A stretch of 64,000 nucleotides of DNA from JBBQWZ01 sp038210135 (GCA_038210135.1 JBBQWZ010000035.1:11933-75932), one strand, 5' to 3'; positions 25,227 through 34,376 are shown, counted from the stretch's first letter. The notes: generated by a model not told the origin, from the letters alone. Numbers and translations: made by a program.

Positions 25227-25718
25227 TCACTGGGGGAATTGCGGCGGATACTGTGGCGGATATTGGGCCTGGATCGGCTGTTGCTGCGAAGCGAGTTGCG
25301 CTGGCTTCTTCCGGAAGAGCTTTTCCGCGATGGCGGCGAGCGGCATCGCGATCAGGCTGGCGAGCCAGATGTAGCATCCGGGAAGTAGTTTGATGATGGT
25401 GGTTTTGGTGGTTCCGCCTTCATCGCCGGGAAGTTCGCGGCCGAGATCCGAGTACATCGTGAAGCCGATGACGATGGCCAGAATCGAGGGCGCGAGCGCC
25501 CACAGTGGCCGGCGGATGAAGATCAGGATGGCGGCGAGCAGCCACAGTGGATTCGCATACCAGGCAAAGACTCCCGCCAGTATCCCCGACCAGCCGACGG
25601 CGAAGGCTCGCATGCCGAACATGATGTCGTTGGGCCTAAAATCCTTGGTCCATTCGAGCGCGGGATAACAGCACGCGAGGACAAACAACAACACCGGCAC
25701 CAGTAGCGGTCGCAGCAT
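25227..25718 (-). CDS. Small polytopic membrane protein of unknown function
   Basis: A 163-residue protein with hydrophobic segments at about 3-22, 40-65, 72-90 and 110-130. The C-terminal tail is cytoplasmic-looking and Gln/Pro-rich (AQYPPQYPPQFPQ). It has no family signature that I recognise. It lies upstream of a convergent metallopeptidase gene and downstream of the TIGR03435-family gene on the same strand, 58 bp apart, so the two may be co-transcribed. Confidence 0.65.
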   Translation of the reverse strand: MLRPLLVPVLLFVLACCYPALEWTKDFRPNDIMFGMRAFAVGWSGILAGVFAWYANPLWLLAAILIFIRRPLWALAPSILAIVIGFTMYSDLGRELPGDEGGTTKTTIIKLLPGCYIWLASLIAMPLAAIAEKLFRKKPAQLASQQQPIQAQYPPQYPPQFPQ

Positions 25719-25776
25719 CTGCTGGCAATTGTAGCCCGAATGCTTTCGCGGTCACTGCGCGTGACGGATAGATCGC

Positions 25777-26526
25777 TCAGTTCTCTTTCGGGCGGACCAC
25801 GTTCGCGACGACAAAACTCTCCAGCGCGCCTTTTTGCGATTCGAGGCGCAGGCCAAGCTGCTCTTGCAAAGCGGTGAAGATCGAAGCGCCCGCCGGGCCT
25901 GTTGACGCTGGCGTTTCCTCGCTGGTCGCTGGCGGCGTCGCGCGCAGGAAATCGGGTGTCCACCGCAGGAGGAAGTCGTAATCGCCGCGCAAGCCGGTGC
26001 GATCGACGATGCGGCGTCCGGCCTGGACCCAGGGTTCGAGCCAGGTCGCGAAGGCGGCCATCGAAACCTTGGTGAATGAGAAGGCGGGTCCGGGTTCGCG
26101 GTGGAAATCAAATGGATCGCCGGTGTTGGGTGTCACTTTGACGCCGGTCTTCGCAACCACCAACGCGAAATAGGGCAAGTCCTTTTTTTCGGGAAGCAGG
26201 ACCAGTTCAAAACGATCGTTGATCAGTTGTTTGAGCATGGGCCGCAGCGATTCGATGGGGATTTCGCCGGTGAATCCGTCGGCCTTCGCGATGACGTCCC
26301 AGAGTTCGCCGTCGAGCCAGGGCGGTCCGCCCGAAAGCTGATAAGGGGCGACATTGTAGGCTTCCTGAATCATGTACCGCAGCGTGAGCGTCGCGGAGAA
26401 TCGGCCCGCGCCCTGGGTGGATGCCAGCGCCGGAGCGCTGGGGTCGTGCGGACGGACGACGGCGACATCGAACGACTGGCCGGCGGCGAGTGCGCTGAAT
26501 GCGAGCAATAGGAACGCGAGGTACAT
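25777..26526 (-). CDS. TIGR03435 family protein
   Basis: A 249-residue exported protein (signal peptide 1-16). The acidobacterial TIGR03435 family hallmarks are present: FDVAVVRPHDPS at the start, TLRYMIQEAYNVAPYQLSGG, WLDGELWDVIAKADG, RPMLKQLINDRFELVL, PYFALVVAKTGVK, IVDRTGLRGDYDFLLRWTPD and ALQEQLGLRLESQKGALE. The family is abundant in Solibacter and is thought to be linked to TonB- or BlaR1-type regulatory systems; its biochemical role is not established. No BlaR1/MecR1 sensor gene lies nearby. Confidence 0.92.
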   Translation of the reverse strand: MYLAFLLLAFSALAAGQSFDVAVVRPHDPSAPALASTQGAGRFSATLTLRYMIQEAYNVAPYQLSGGPPWLDGELWDVIAKADGFTGEIPIESLRPMLKQLINDRFELVLLPEKKDLPYFALVVAKTGVKVTPNTGDPFDFHREPGPAFSFTKVSMAAFATWLEPWVQAGRRIVDRTGLRGDYDFLLRWTPDFLRATPPATSEETPASTGPAGASIFTALQEQLGLRLESQKGALESFVVANVVRPKEN

Positions 26527-26624
26527 CTGAGTGAATTGTAGCGGAGCACACCGCTTAGAAATGCCGGGATGGGCTTGCCCCTTGGTGCGCGCGTCGACGC
26601 CGCGCCTTGCACTGTTTGGCGCCT

Positions 26625-27509
26625 TTAGCCAACTCTAGACCACAAGCTGCCGCCGGGATTGTAGACGGCATCGGGCAGTTCGGCGGCATCGGCATCGTCG
26701 CGAAAGAAGGAATCGGGCAGGCGCCAGCGGCCGCCGCTCCACTTGCCGGCCTCGTAGGGAGTGCCGGTGGTGACGCCTTTGCTGGTTTGTTCCGCTTGGA
26801 CGACGAAGGGCCTGTCGTCGGCGAGGTAGATCATCCCGATGTGATGAAAATCGTGTTCGGATTGTGACACCAGGTCGGCGTTCATCACGTCGGAGTTGTC
26901 GGTGATGTGAGTGGCCTTGACGTCGTTGAATTTCGACGCCCATTGTTTGACGGTGCGCGTTTCCGGATCCTTGATGCTGCGCAGTTTCCAGACGGCAAAG
27001 TCCACCAGGCCGAGGCAATCGAAGTGACGCCAGCCGTCGCAGGATTGGCCCCACACATAGGGATGCCCGTGGCTTCCGTCGACCACGCGGCGCGGAGTGA
27101 GTCCGGCTTTGGTGTAACACTGGCCGGGATCGCCGGGAACCTGATCTTTCAGATAATCGAATAGATCCTGTCCGGGCGAAAACGGCGGCTTGCCGATGCG
27201 CGCGTAGTTTCCGCCGCAGACGAAGGTCGTGAGGACGCCTTTGGGATGAGGAACTTCGTCGGTCGCTTTCGGGACGACTTCGGACGCGGTGGTTGCGGCG
27301 AAGAACGCCAACTGATCCAGCGCGACTTTGGTCGAAAGAGACACGTTGCCGGGGCGGCAGAACGCTCCGTCGGTACGGTTGGGTCGCGCGCCTTTGGCAC
27401 CCTTTATATAATGGTGGCCGTCCACCGAGCAGGCGACTTGCGCGGTCAGCTCGCGCGCCCGGCGCCTTCCCCAAGGACTGTTGATATCGTCGTCCGGTCC
27501 GTATGCCAT
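26625..27509 (-). CDS. NlpC/P60-like cysteine peptidase domain protein without signal peptide
   Basis: A 294-residue protein. The catalytic Cys is in HFDCLGLVDF (Cys165), preceded by the YVWGQ segment (151-155) that in NlpC/P60 enzymes reads YVWGG. The catalytic His is in HHIGMIYL (about 223-224). NlpC/P60 proteins cleave gamma-D-Glu-diamino-acid bonds or transfer acyl groups. The N-terminal ~130 residues are not recognised and contain several Cys and His residues. No signal peptide or TM is present, which is unusual for a wall hydrolase and more like a cytosolic, phage or injected-effector enzyme. A good ribosome binding site (caggaggtc) precedes the ATG. Confidence 0.7.
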   Translation of the reverse strand: MAYGPDDDINSPWGRRRARELTAQVACSVDGHHYIKGAKGARPNRTDGAFCRPGNVSLSTKVALDQLAFFAATTASEVVPKATDEVPHPKGVLTTFVCGGNYARIGKPPFSPGQDLFDYLKDQVPGDPGQCYTKAGLTPRRVVDGSHGHPYVWGQSCDGWRHFDCLGLVDFAVWKLRSIKDPETRTVKQWASKFNDVKATHITDNSDVMNADLVSQSEHDFHHIGMIYLADDRPFVVQAEQTSKGVTTGTPYEAGKWSGGRWRLPDSFFRDDADAAELPDAVYNPGGSLWSRVG

Positions 27510-27712
27510 TGCGACCTCCTGCTGATTCGACGCCTCAAGGGGCGATTGTCAGTATACGCGCGAAATTCATCGGAACCGGTTCCGTGGGCGGCTGCGGCTG
27601 GAGATCAAGAGCCAGCGGCTCGAGATCGCGCAGGAGGAACGCGGGCTTCCGGAGAAGGAAGGGACATCTTCCGGCCGCGGTTTTGAACGCTGATGTCCAC
27701 GAAGGAACTTGG

Positions 27713-28627
27713 CTACAGCGACCGGTAATATTCCTCAACCGACGGCGCCGTTGCGATGTCGCCCAGTTGGTTGAGCTGTTTGACCAATGCCTCCCAGCGG
27801 TCCTTGGTCATGCTGCCCAAGTCCGCGGCTTCGATCAACGGCTTTTGCGCATTGGCGACGTCGTTGAAAGTGGCCATATCCATGGATGGATTCAGCGCCT
27901 GCATTTTGACGTTGGTCGGCTGGGGATTGTCGAGGTAGGCGCGCCACCCTTCGCGAACAGCGGCCACCATCGACTTCACAACCTCCGGCTGTTTCTTCAG
28001 GAGGTCTCCGCTGACCGCCATCACCTGCGCGTAGGGATTATAGCCGACGTCGGCGACGGGGAAAGTCTGGACCTTCGCTCCCTTACGGCGGGCAGCCAGC
28101 GGCTCCGCCGTGAGGAAGCACTGCTGGGCGAACATGGGGTCGCCGAGAAAAGGACCGATATCTCCGGCGGGCGAAGGAACGATCTTCACCTTGTCGAACC
28201 CGTATTTCTGCTTCAAAATCCGCGCGAACGGCAAGCCGCTTTGAATGGCCAGCGTGCCGCCCTGGACGACGTCGGCGATCGATTTCAGATTGCGCGATTC
28301 GTGCACCATGATCGCCATGGGATTCTGCTGGAACGATGCGTACACGCCGACGACATCGTTCCCTTTCGAGCGGGCGAGCACAATCTCGTCACCGGAAACA
28401 ATGCCGAATTCGGCCGACCCGGCGCCGACCATCTGCACCGTCGGCGTGCCGGCGCCGCCAGGCAGAATGTCCACGTCAAGCCCGTGCTTCTGATAGTCGG
28501 CGGCATAGAAGCCACCGAATTCGGGATCCGGTTTCCAGTTGAGGGCAAGACGGATTTTGGAAGTTTTTCCGCACGACGCCAGCGTCGCGAGCAGTGGAGT
28601 GAGAGTGAGGAACGAGCGGCGGTTCAC
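27713..28627 (-). CDS. ABC transporter substrate-binding lipoprotein (NMT1/THI5-like)
   Basis: A 304-residue periplasmic binding protein. Its N-terminus has both a twin-arginine-like RRSFL and a lipobox (LASC, about 16-19). The NMT1/THI5 core follows: IRLALNWKPDPEFGGFYAAD, GAGSAEFGIVSGDEI, NPMAIMVHES and the TLAIQSGLPFARILKQKYGF ligand-site segment. The family binds the thiamin precursor HMP-pyrimidine (ThiY), sulfonates or similar small molecules; exact ligand unknown. It is the third gene of an ATPase-permease-binding protein operon. The start is GTG at 28627. Confidence 0.88.
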   Translation of the reverse strand: MNRRSFLTLTPLLATLASCGKTSKIRLALNWKPDPEFGGFYAADYQKHGLDVDILPGGAGTPTVQMVGAGSAEFGIVSGDEIVLARSKGNDVVGVYASFQQNPMAIMVHESRNLKSIADVVQGGTLAIQSGLPFARILKQKYGFDKVKIVPSPAGDIGPFLGDPMFAQQCFLTAEPLAARRKGAKVQTFPVADVGYNPYAQVMAVSGDLLKKQPEVVKSMVAAVREGWRAYLDNPQPTNVKMQALNPSMDMATFNDVANAQKPLIEAADLGSMTKDRWEALVKQLNQLGDIATAPSVEEYYRSL

Positions 28628-28644
28628 CCGTTGATTCTACCTGA

Positions 28645-29400
28645 TCAGTCACGCTCGGAAGCATGCCAGCGACGGAGCGTCAACGAGCTGATCACGTTGA
28701 TCAGCCCAAACAAGCCCAACCCGAGAAGGGACGCGAGCAGCACGGCGGCGAAGACCTTGTCGGTGCGCTGCTGGGTCCGCGCGACATCGACCACCGAGCC
28801 GAGTCCCTGTCCGCCGATGAACTCGCCGACGATCGCGCCGATGACAGCGAGTCCGGCGGAGACACGCAAGCCGGTGAGGATTTGCGGGAGCGCGGCGGGG
28901 AAGCGCAGCTTGAACAGGGTGACGAGTCGCGAGGCCCCATATAGCCGGAACAAATCCTGCAACGCGGGGTCGGTGGATACGATTCCGTTGAGCGTATTCG
29001 CGATGACCGGGAAGATGGAGCAGATGAAGGCGGAGGCAATCACCGTTCGCATTCCGTAGCCGAACCAGATGACCAGCAGCGGCGCGATGGCCACGATGGG
29101 CACCGTCTGGAAGAAGACCGCGTAGGGGAAGAAGGCGCGCTGAATGCTTCGCGAAGAGGAGAGGAAGACGGCGATCGAGATTCCGAAAAGCGCGCTGGCC
29201 GCAAACCCGATCAACGCGCCGGCCGATGTCTTCGCAAGCGCGGCGACGAGTTCCGACCAGTCGCGCGCAATGACCAGGAACACCGAACTCGGCGCCGGCA
29301 GCAGGTACGCTTTGACGAAGCCGAATCGAACGAGGAATTCGACCACGGCGGTGATCACCAGGAACGGGATGAAAGCGGGCAGCGCTTTCCGGATCGTCAT
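28645..29400 (-). CDS. ABC transporter permease (SsuC/ThiX type)
   Basis: A 251-residue inner-membrane permease of the binding-protein-dependent transport family, with about six hydrophobic helices. The EAA-type cytoplasmic loop lies in its second half, in YGASRLVTLFKLRFPAALPQ. It forms the import channel for the periplasmic binding protein encoded 17 bp downstream. Its ATG overlaps the end of the ATPase gene by 4 bp, so translation is coupled. The N-terminal ~30 residues are hydrophobic. Confidence 0.9.
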   Translation of the reverse strand: MTIRKALPAFIPFLVITAVVEFLVRFGFVKAYLLPAPSSVFLVIARDWSELVAALAKTSAGALIGFAASALFGISIAVFLSSSRSIQRAFFPYAVFFQTVPIVAIAPLLVIWFGYGMRTVIASAFICSIFPVIANTLNGIVSTDPALQDLFRLYGASRLVTLFKLRFPAALPQILTGLRVSAGLAVIGAIVGEFIGGQGLGSVVDVARTQQRTDKVFAAVLLASLLGLGLFGLINVISSLTLRRWHASERD

Positions 29401-30161
29401 TCTTCCTCCTCCATGGCATGCATGAGCACTTTCATCTGGGAGGCTAATCGTGGATCGGTGCGCAATTCATTGGTTCGGGATTCCGGCAGCGTCAGGCGAT
29501 GATCGAGCTTGATATGCCCCGCCCTGCGAGTCAGGACGACGGCGCGATCGGCGAGGAACGCGGCTTCGGAAATCGAGTGAGTGACGAAGATGACGGTCAT
29601 CCGGCGGCTCGCCCACAACTCGCGTAACTGCACGTCGAGGCGGAAGCGCGTGATCTCGTCAAGCGCGGCGAACGGCTCGTCGAGCAACAGCAGCCGCGGT
29701 TCGGTGACCAGGGCGCGAGCGAGTGACACGCGCATCCGCATGCCGCCCGAGAGCTGCGCGGGATAGCGGCCTTCGGCTTCGAGAAGACCGACATTCCCGA
29801 GCGCCGCACGCGCCTTCGCGATGCCTTCGGCCGGCGGAGCGCCCATCAATTCCAAAGGCAGCGCGACGTTTTCAAGCACGGTGCGCCAGGGCAGCAAGTG
29901 GGCGTCCTGGAACACGTAGCCGGTCTGATAGGGATCGTCGGAGGGCACGAGCGACACGGTGCCCGAGTCGGGCTTGGCGAGTCCGGCGATGATGCGGAGG
30001 AGCGTGGATTTCCCGCAGCCGGAGGGTCCGAGGATGGCGAGAAACTCCCCGGCCTCGACGCGCAGGGTCATGTCGTTGATGACCACGAGATCCTGAAATA
30101 CGCGCCGGACTTTCTCCAGGTCCACAGCGACACCAAGGGCGCGTGCTGGAGTGGGGGGCAT
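29397..30161 (-). CDS. ABC transporter ATP-binding protein (SsuB/ThiZ type)
   Basis: A 254-residue ATPase. Walker A is GPSGCGKST (45-53), the Q-loop is YVFQDAHLLPWRT (about 82-94), the signature is LSGGM (137-141) and Walker B is LLLLDEP (157-163). It powers import through the permease and binding protein downstream. ATG 30161 is chosen because the family N-terminus begins near VDLEKV; a 53-residue upstream extension to 30317 lacks conserved features. It is the first gene of the operon. I looked for a TPP riboswitch in its leader and did not find the expected CTGAGA. Confidence 0.93.
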   Translation of the reverse strand: MPPTPARALGVAVDLEKVRRVFQDLVVINDMTLRVEAGEFLAILGPSGCGKSTLLRIIAGLAKPDSGTVSLVPSDDPYQTGYVFQDAHLLPWRTVLENVALPLELMGAPPAEGIAKARAALGNVGLLEAEGRYPAQLSGGMRMRVSLARALVTEPRLLLLDEPFAALDEITRFRLDVQLRELWASRRMTVIFVTHSISEAAFLADRAVVLTRRAGHIKLDHRLTLPESRTNELRTDPRLASQMKVLMHAMEEEE

Positions 30162-30465
30162 GTTTCCAATATAACGGGAGTCCGATTGCGCGGCGGGTTT
30201 GGAGGGGCGCAGGTTCCTTCGAACGTCACGCTTTACGATGGCAGATGGGTCCGCGCAGCCGGAAAATAGCGGTGGTCGGCAATCATTCATAGCAAGCAGC
30301 ATCCTTGTTGAAGCCACGTTCGTGGTGAAAGCCGCGGAGGACGGGCGTCGATGAGATGCGATTACCCTGAGGATCCTTGAGGAGGAATCTTTTCACGTCG
30401 TTTCCGTGCCCACTGGAGGGCTTGGTAAGGGTGCTCGACCGTTATATCATCGGTGCTGGCCATTT
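30162..30465. other. Divergent intergenic region
   Basis: About 300 bases between the ABC operon (minus) and the tannase-family gene (plus). It holds their promoters. A possible -10-like ttatatcat lies at about 30442. No RNA family was recognised; the minus-strand leader lacks a TPP box. Confidence 0.45.
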
Positions 30466-32037
30466 ATGAAGACTCTTGCTTTCGTGCTCTTGACTGGTTT
30501 GCTTCCTGTCGCGTTGGCAGGCGATTGCGAGTCGCTTGGGACCGTCAAGTTGAAGGACGCCAAAATCACATCGGCCGCGGTGGTCGCCGCTGGCGCGTTC
30601 ATCTCGCCGGATGGCCCGCCGAACGGTGCGTACAAGACACTGCCCGCATTCTGCCGCGTGCAGGGCGTGGCGACGCCATCGGCGGATTCGCAGATCGGCT
30701 TTGAGGTCTGGCTGCCGGTGTCAGGGTGGAATGGCAAGTACTTTGGAATTGGAAACGGCGGCTTCGCCGGTTCGATTCAGTACAGCCTGGTCGCAGCCGC
30801 GCTGCTGAATGGCTACGCGGCTTCATCCACCGATACCGGGCACAAGGGTCCGGCAACGCTGGCCGATTGGGCGCTGGGCCATCATGAAAAGATCGTGGAC
30901 TTCGCGTATCGCGCGATCCACGAAACGGCCGAGAAATCCAAGGTCGTTATTCAGGGATTCTACGGCCGGAATCCGAAGCACTCTTATTTCAGCGGCTGCT
31001 CGAACGGTGGCCGCCAGGCGCTGATGGAGGCGCAACGCTATCCGGGCGACTATGACGGAATCATTGCCGGCGCGGCCGCGAACTTCTGGACTCACAACTT
31101 CGCCGGTTTCGTTTGGGACGGACAAGCACTCGAAGGCGCGGGTGCGATTCCGGCTTCGAAGATGCCGGCGCTCGAAAAGGCCGCGCTCGCGGCGTGCGAT
31201 GCCAAGGACGGGCTTGAAGACGGTTTGATCGACGATCCGACGCGCTGTCATTTCGATCCGGCGACGATGCTGTGTAAGGGCGCCGAAACGGACATCTGCC
31301 TGACATCGGCCCAGGTGGGCGCACTCCGGAAGATCTACGATGGCCCACGGAATTCGAAAGGAAAGCAAATTTTCCCCGGCTATCCTCCCGGTGGCGAATC
31401 CGGACCCGGCGGCTGGAGCCGATGGATCACCGGCGTCGAGTCGCAGCAGTCGATTTTCGCGAAAGGCTTCTTCGCGAATATGGTATTTCAAAATGCCGCC
31501 TGGGATTTTCGCACTTTTCATTTTGATCGCGACATGGACGTGACGGACGATAAATCCGCCCGGCTGTTTAACGCGGTCGATCCGAATTTGAAAGCGTTCA
31601 AAGATGGCGGCGGAAAACTACTCATGTATCACGGCTGGAGCGACACCGCGATCGCGCCCACCAACGCCATCCTTTATTACGAATCGATCGTAAAGAAGAT
31701 GGGCGCGAAGCAAGCCGGCGAATTCACTCAGCTCTACATGGTTCCGGGAATGCAACATTGCGCCGGGGGTCCGGGTCCGAACGTGCTCGGAACCTACCTT
31801 ACGCCCGCGCCATCCGATCCCCAGCACAGCCTGGTTCTGGCGCTCGACCAGTGGGTGGATGGCGGAGCCGCTCCGAAGCAGGTCGTCGCGACGAAATACA
31901 AGATGGGCGCTAATCCAGAAAGCGGAGTCGCGCGCACGCGTCCACTTTGCCCGTATCCGCAAGTCGCAAAGTACTCCGGATCCGGAAGCACGGACGACGC
32001 TGCAAACTTCTCGTGCGTAGTCCGGGATTCGAAGTAA
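30466..32037 (+). CDS. Secreted tannase/feruloyl esterase family protein
   Basis: A 523-residue secreted esterase with a signal peptide (1-18). The catalytic triad is Ser179 (GCSNGG, 177-182), Asp393 (YHGWSDTAI) and His431 (GMQHCAGG). Cys178 and Cys432 flank the Ser and His, matching the CS-D-HC disulfide motif of tannase/feruloyl esterases. The Ca-binding-like segment CDAKDGLEDGLIDDP (244-258) is also conserved. These enzymes hydrolyse gallate or hydroxycinnamate esters of plant polymers. ATG 30466 is chosen because it begins the signal peptide. The gene is monocistronic. Confidence 0.92.
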   Translation: MKTLAFVLLTGLLPVALAGDCESLGTVKLKDAKITSAAVVAAGAFISPDGPPNGAYKTLPAFCRVQGVATPSADSQIGFEVWLPVSGWNGKYFGIGNGGFAGSIQYSLVAAALLNGYAASSTDTGHKGPATLADWALGHHEKIVDFAYRAIHETAEKSKVVIQGFYGRNPKHSYFSGCSNGGRQALMEAQRYPGDYDGIIAGAAANFWTHNFAGFVWDGQALEGAGAIPASKMPALEKAALAACDAKDGLEDGLIDDPTRCHFDPATMLCKGAETDICLTSAQVGALRKIYDGPRNSKGKQIFPGYPPGGESGPGGWSRWITGVESQQSIFAKGFFANMVFQNAAWDFRTFHFDRDMDVTDDKSARLFNAVDPNLKAFKDGGGKLLMYHGWSDTAIAPTNAILYYESIVKKMGAKQAGEFTQLYMVPGMQHCAGGPGPNVLGTYLTPAPSDPQHSLVLALDQWVDGGAAPKQVVATKYKMGANPESGVARTRPLCPYPQVAKYSGSGSTDDAANFSCVVRDSK

Positions 32038-32227
32038 GCGAACGTGGAGGACGATTTTACCCGCCGGGCCGCTCACTTCGTTCGCGGTTCTGTCGGGATG
32101 AATACGCGGCCTCAATGGTATCCTGCAATTTGACTCAGCCCATTGTTTGCTAATCGGCGCTCCAGGCGCGCCGAACCCAAAGACGTCTTTCTTACCCCTG
32201 CCCTTAGTGTCTTTGTGGAGCGAACAA

Positions 32228-33238
32228 ATGAAATACTCTTCCGATTTTTTGGTGCGCGCACGTGTGTGCGAAGGCGCCCACGAATATTATTGCCTGCGAT
32301 TTGAAGACGGTTCCGAGTGCGGCGCTGTGCCGGCTGGCTCGTTGCGTTGGGACGGGCAACTGCCCGCGGTGGGCGACTGGGTCCGCGCTCGCGCCTCCCA
32401 TTCCGCCGGTCTCGCTGATTCCCCCGGTCTGGTATTAATCGAAAGCGTGGAGCCACGCACTAGCTGCATTTCACGCCAGCGTCCGGGTGGCGGCGGGGAG
32501 CAGGTGTTGGCGGCGAATGTGGACTTGATCGTGATCGTCATGGGCCTTGACGGTGACTACAATATACGGCGACTGGATCGCTACCTTGTATTGGCTGCGG
32601 CAAGCGGTGCCGACACTCTCGTCGTGCTGAACAAATTGGACGTATGCCCGGAATGGCCGCGGCGGCTGGCGGAAGTTCTTGCGATGACGGGGAACGCGGT
32701 GGCGGTGTCCGCGCAGGAGTCGGTCGCACCGATCCGCGAAGCCGTGCGTGGACGCACCGTTGTGCTGCTTGGCTCGTCCGGAGCGGGTAAGTCTACGATC
32801 GCGAACGCGCTCTTGGGGGAGGCTCGGCATGCCACGCAACCTGTACGCGAGTCCGACTCGCGGGGCCGGCATACGACGACGCGGCGGATGCTGGTGGGTC
32901 TTCCGGACGGCGGCGTTCTGATCGACACACCGGGCTTGCGGGAACTGGGTTTGTGGGCGGGTCAGGATTCGGTGGACGAGGCGTTCGGCAGTATCGCCGC
33001 GCTCGGGATGCAGTGCCGATTCCGCGACTGTTCGCATGCGGGCGAGCCGGGCTGCGCGGTCGCGGTGGCGTTAGAGTCCGGCGAGCTAGAAGCGGCGCGT
33101 TGGGCCAGCTATCAGAAATTGCTGGCGGAAGCACGGCACCACGAGCGCGAGGTGGATCAGCGAGCGGCGGCGGAGGCGAAGCGCCGGTCTAAGGTTATCC
33201 AAAAGGCAATGCGGCATCATCCCAAGTACAACCGGTGA
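32228..33238 (+). CDS. rsgA: Ribosome small-subunit-dependent GTPase A
   Basis: A 336-residue circularly permuted GTPase. It has an N-terminal OB fold (about 1-85), G4 NKLD (135-138), G1 GSSGAGKST (182-190), G3 DTPG (233-236) and a C-terminal zinc knuckle with Cys263, Cys268, His270 and Cys276. RsgA monitors late 30S assembly and releases from the mature decoding site. The start at ATG 32228 is chosen because the upstream extension to 32147 is not conserved. It sits between the tannase-family gene and a convergent glycine-zipper gene, an unlinked location common for this gene. Confidence 0.95.
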   Translation: MKYSSDFLVRARVCEGAHEYYCLRFEDGSECGAVPAGSLRWDGQLPAVGDWVRARASHSAGLADSPGLVLIESVEPRTSCISRQRPGGGGEQVLAANVDLIVIVMGLDGDYNIRRLDRYLVLAAASGADTLVVLNKLDVCPEWPRRLAEVLAMTGNAVAVSAQESVAPIREAVRGRTVVLLGSSGAGKSTIANALLGEARHATQPVRESDSRGRHTTTRRMLVGLPDGGVLIDTPGLRELGLWAGQDSVDEAFGSIAALGMQCRFRDCSHAGEPGCAVAVALESGELEAARWASYQKLLAEARHHEREVDQRAAAEAKRRSKVIQKAMRHHPKYNR

Positions 33239-33274
33239 GCCGGGGTTAGGGGATTCCGATTTTCCTTTCGCCGC

Positions 33275-33312
33275 AGCAAATAAAAGCGGCCCCGCTGGAG
33301 CGACGCCGCTTT
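33275..33312 (-). terminator. Terminator hairpin between convergent genes
   Basis: Stem aaagcggc (33283-33290) with gccgcttt (33305-33312). On the minus strand it is followed by ttatttg, so it best ends the glycine-zipper transcript. It may also act weakly for rsgA. Confidence 0.65.
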
Positions 33313-33352
33313 GGAAATGGGACCGAACCGGATTGATTTTGGAATTTTCGCG

Positions 33353-33808
33353 CTAGCGGCGGAGGAGTTGTTCCTGCCTGGGGGCGGATTCCATATCGGG
33401 CTGTTGCAGGGCGCTTGCATTGCGGGTTTCTTCGCGGTGTTTGAGGATCTGGTCGATGATGAGGCCGCCGGCGCTGCCGATCAGGGCTCCGATGATGACG
33501 CCGTTTTTGTTGGTGGTCATGCCGCCGATAGCGGCTCCGACTCCGGCTCCGGCTCCGATGGTTGCGGCGGTCCGCTGGGCGGAATGTTGCGGCATGCCGT
33601 CAGGGCCGGGGGTATGGACATCGGGACCGAGGCGCCCTTTTAGATTTATGTTTCGTACGAGGTCGTTGAAGGAACTCGCTGTGCGGATCATTTCCGCGAG
33701 GGTTTGCATCGAGAGCTGGCTCGACGGAGGATTCTGGGGGCCAGGCTGCTGGGCGAAGGCCAGGGTGGAAGAACAGACGAAGGCGAACAACGCTACGAAA
33801 AGCTTCAT
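33353..33808 (-). CDS. Glycine-zipper exported protein
   Basis: A 151-residue protein with a signal peptide (1-19, ending LAFAQQ). A helical region (about 35-55) leads to a glycine-zipper hairpin (about 82-118: ATIGAGAGVGAAIGGM and GVIIGALIGSAGGLIID). Glycine zippers pack membrane helices in outer-membrane lipoproteins and porins. Its function is unknown. ATG 33808 is chosen over 33814 because it is better spaced from ggagt and gives a normal signal peptide. It lies convergent to rsgA. Confidence 0.78.
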   Translation of the reverse strand: MKLFVALFAFVCSSTLAFAQQPGPQNPPSSQLSMQTLAEMIRTASSFNDLVRNINLKGRLGPDVHTPGPDGMPQHSAQRTAATIGAGAGVGAAIGGMTTNKNGVIIGALIGSAGGLIIDQILKHREETRNASALQQPDMESAPRQEQLLRR

Positions 33809-33981
33809 TGGCAACTCCGATCAAACGATGTGCGCGGCGCGTATTTCGTTACGCGCGGAATCGATTAATTCTTGTGCATGAAGGTTGCGTCAAAACAGAG
33901 CTAGTGACCGCTCCCGGCGTGCTCATTCGGAGCACGGTGGTCGCGGCTCGGAGGGGTGGCTTTCCTCCTAGGAGTGCGAAA

Positions 33982-34376
33982 TTACTTTGCTAAGACGGAC
34001 TCGGCGGGACGGGCGGTTGTGATGGGATCGGCGTGGCGGTGCACGAGACGCCACTCGCGTCCAATCCGCTCATAGACGCTGGTGACTCGGGCATGGAATT
34101 CGTTGAAATCGGTGGCGGCGCCGATTTGGCGCGGTCGTGTTCGACTTCGACAATACAGGCGAAGTTTTTGCTGAGGTATTAGGCGACGAGATCGACTCCG
34201 ACGACCGAACCATCGCGATACTTCGTGGCGGCGTTGGCAAGGGCGGCAGCGACCTGGGCCGCGGCAGGGCTTTCGGCAAGGAGGACACAAGATCCGGCGA
34301 CGATACTGCGCGCGAGCGAGTTCCAAAATCTGTTTTGAACGGTGTGCATAATTCCCCACATCTGCGGTGCTGCCAA
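33982..34376 (-). pseudogene. Decayed SnoaL/DUF4440-like (NTF2-fold) gene
   Basis: Pieces of one NTF2-fold protein lie in two frames on the minus strand. Upstream, a frame gives AALANAATKYRDGSVVGVDL and then hits a TAA stop (34179-34181). The same frame then continues as YLSKNFACIVEVEHDRA. Downstream, the other frame gives RVTSVYERIGREWRLVHRHA, the signature C-terminus of the SnoaL/DUF4440 family. A nonsense mutation plus a frameshift near 34090-34130 therefore breaks the gene. No intact copy is in the window. Sequencing error could also explain it, but two independent defects favour real decay. Confidence 0.65.

Noticed and set aside
27535..27738. 67-residue minus-strand frame before the ABC binding protein gene
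   Set aside because: Low-complexity, no ribosome binding site, overlaps the real gene at 27713.
30162..30465. Possible TPP riboswitch upstream of the ABC operon
   Set aside because: The CTGAGA and pyrimidine-sensing helices were not found on the minus strand.
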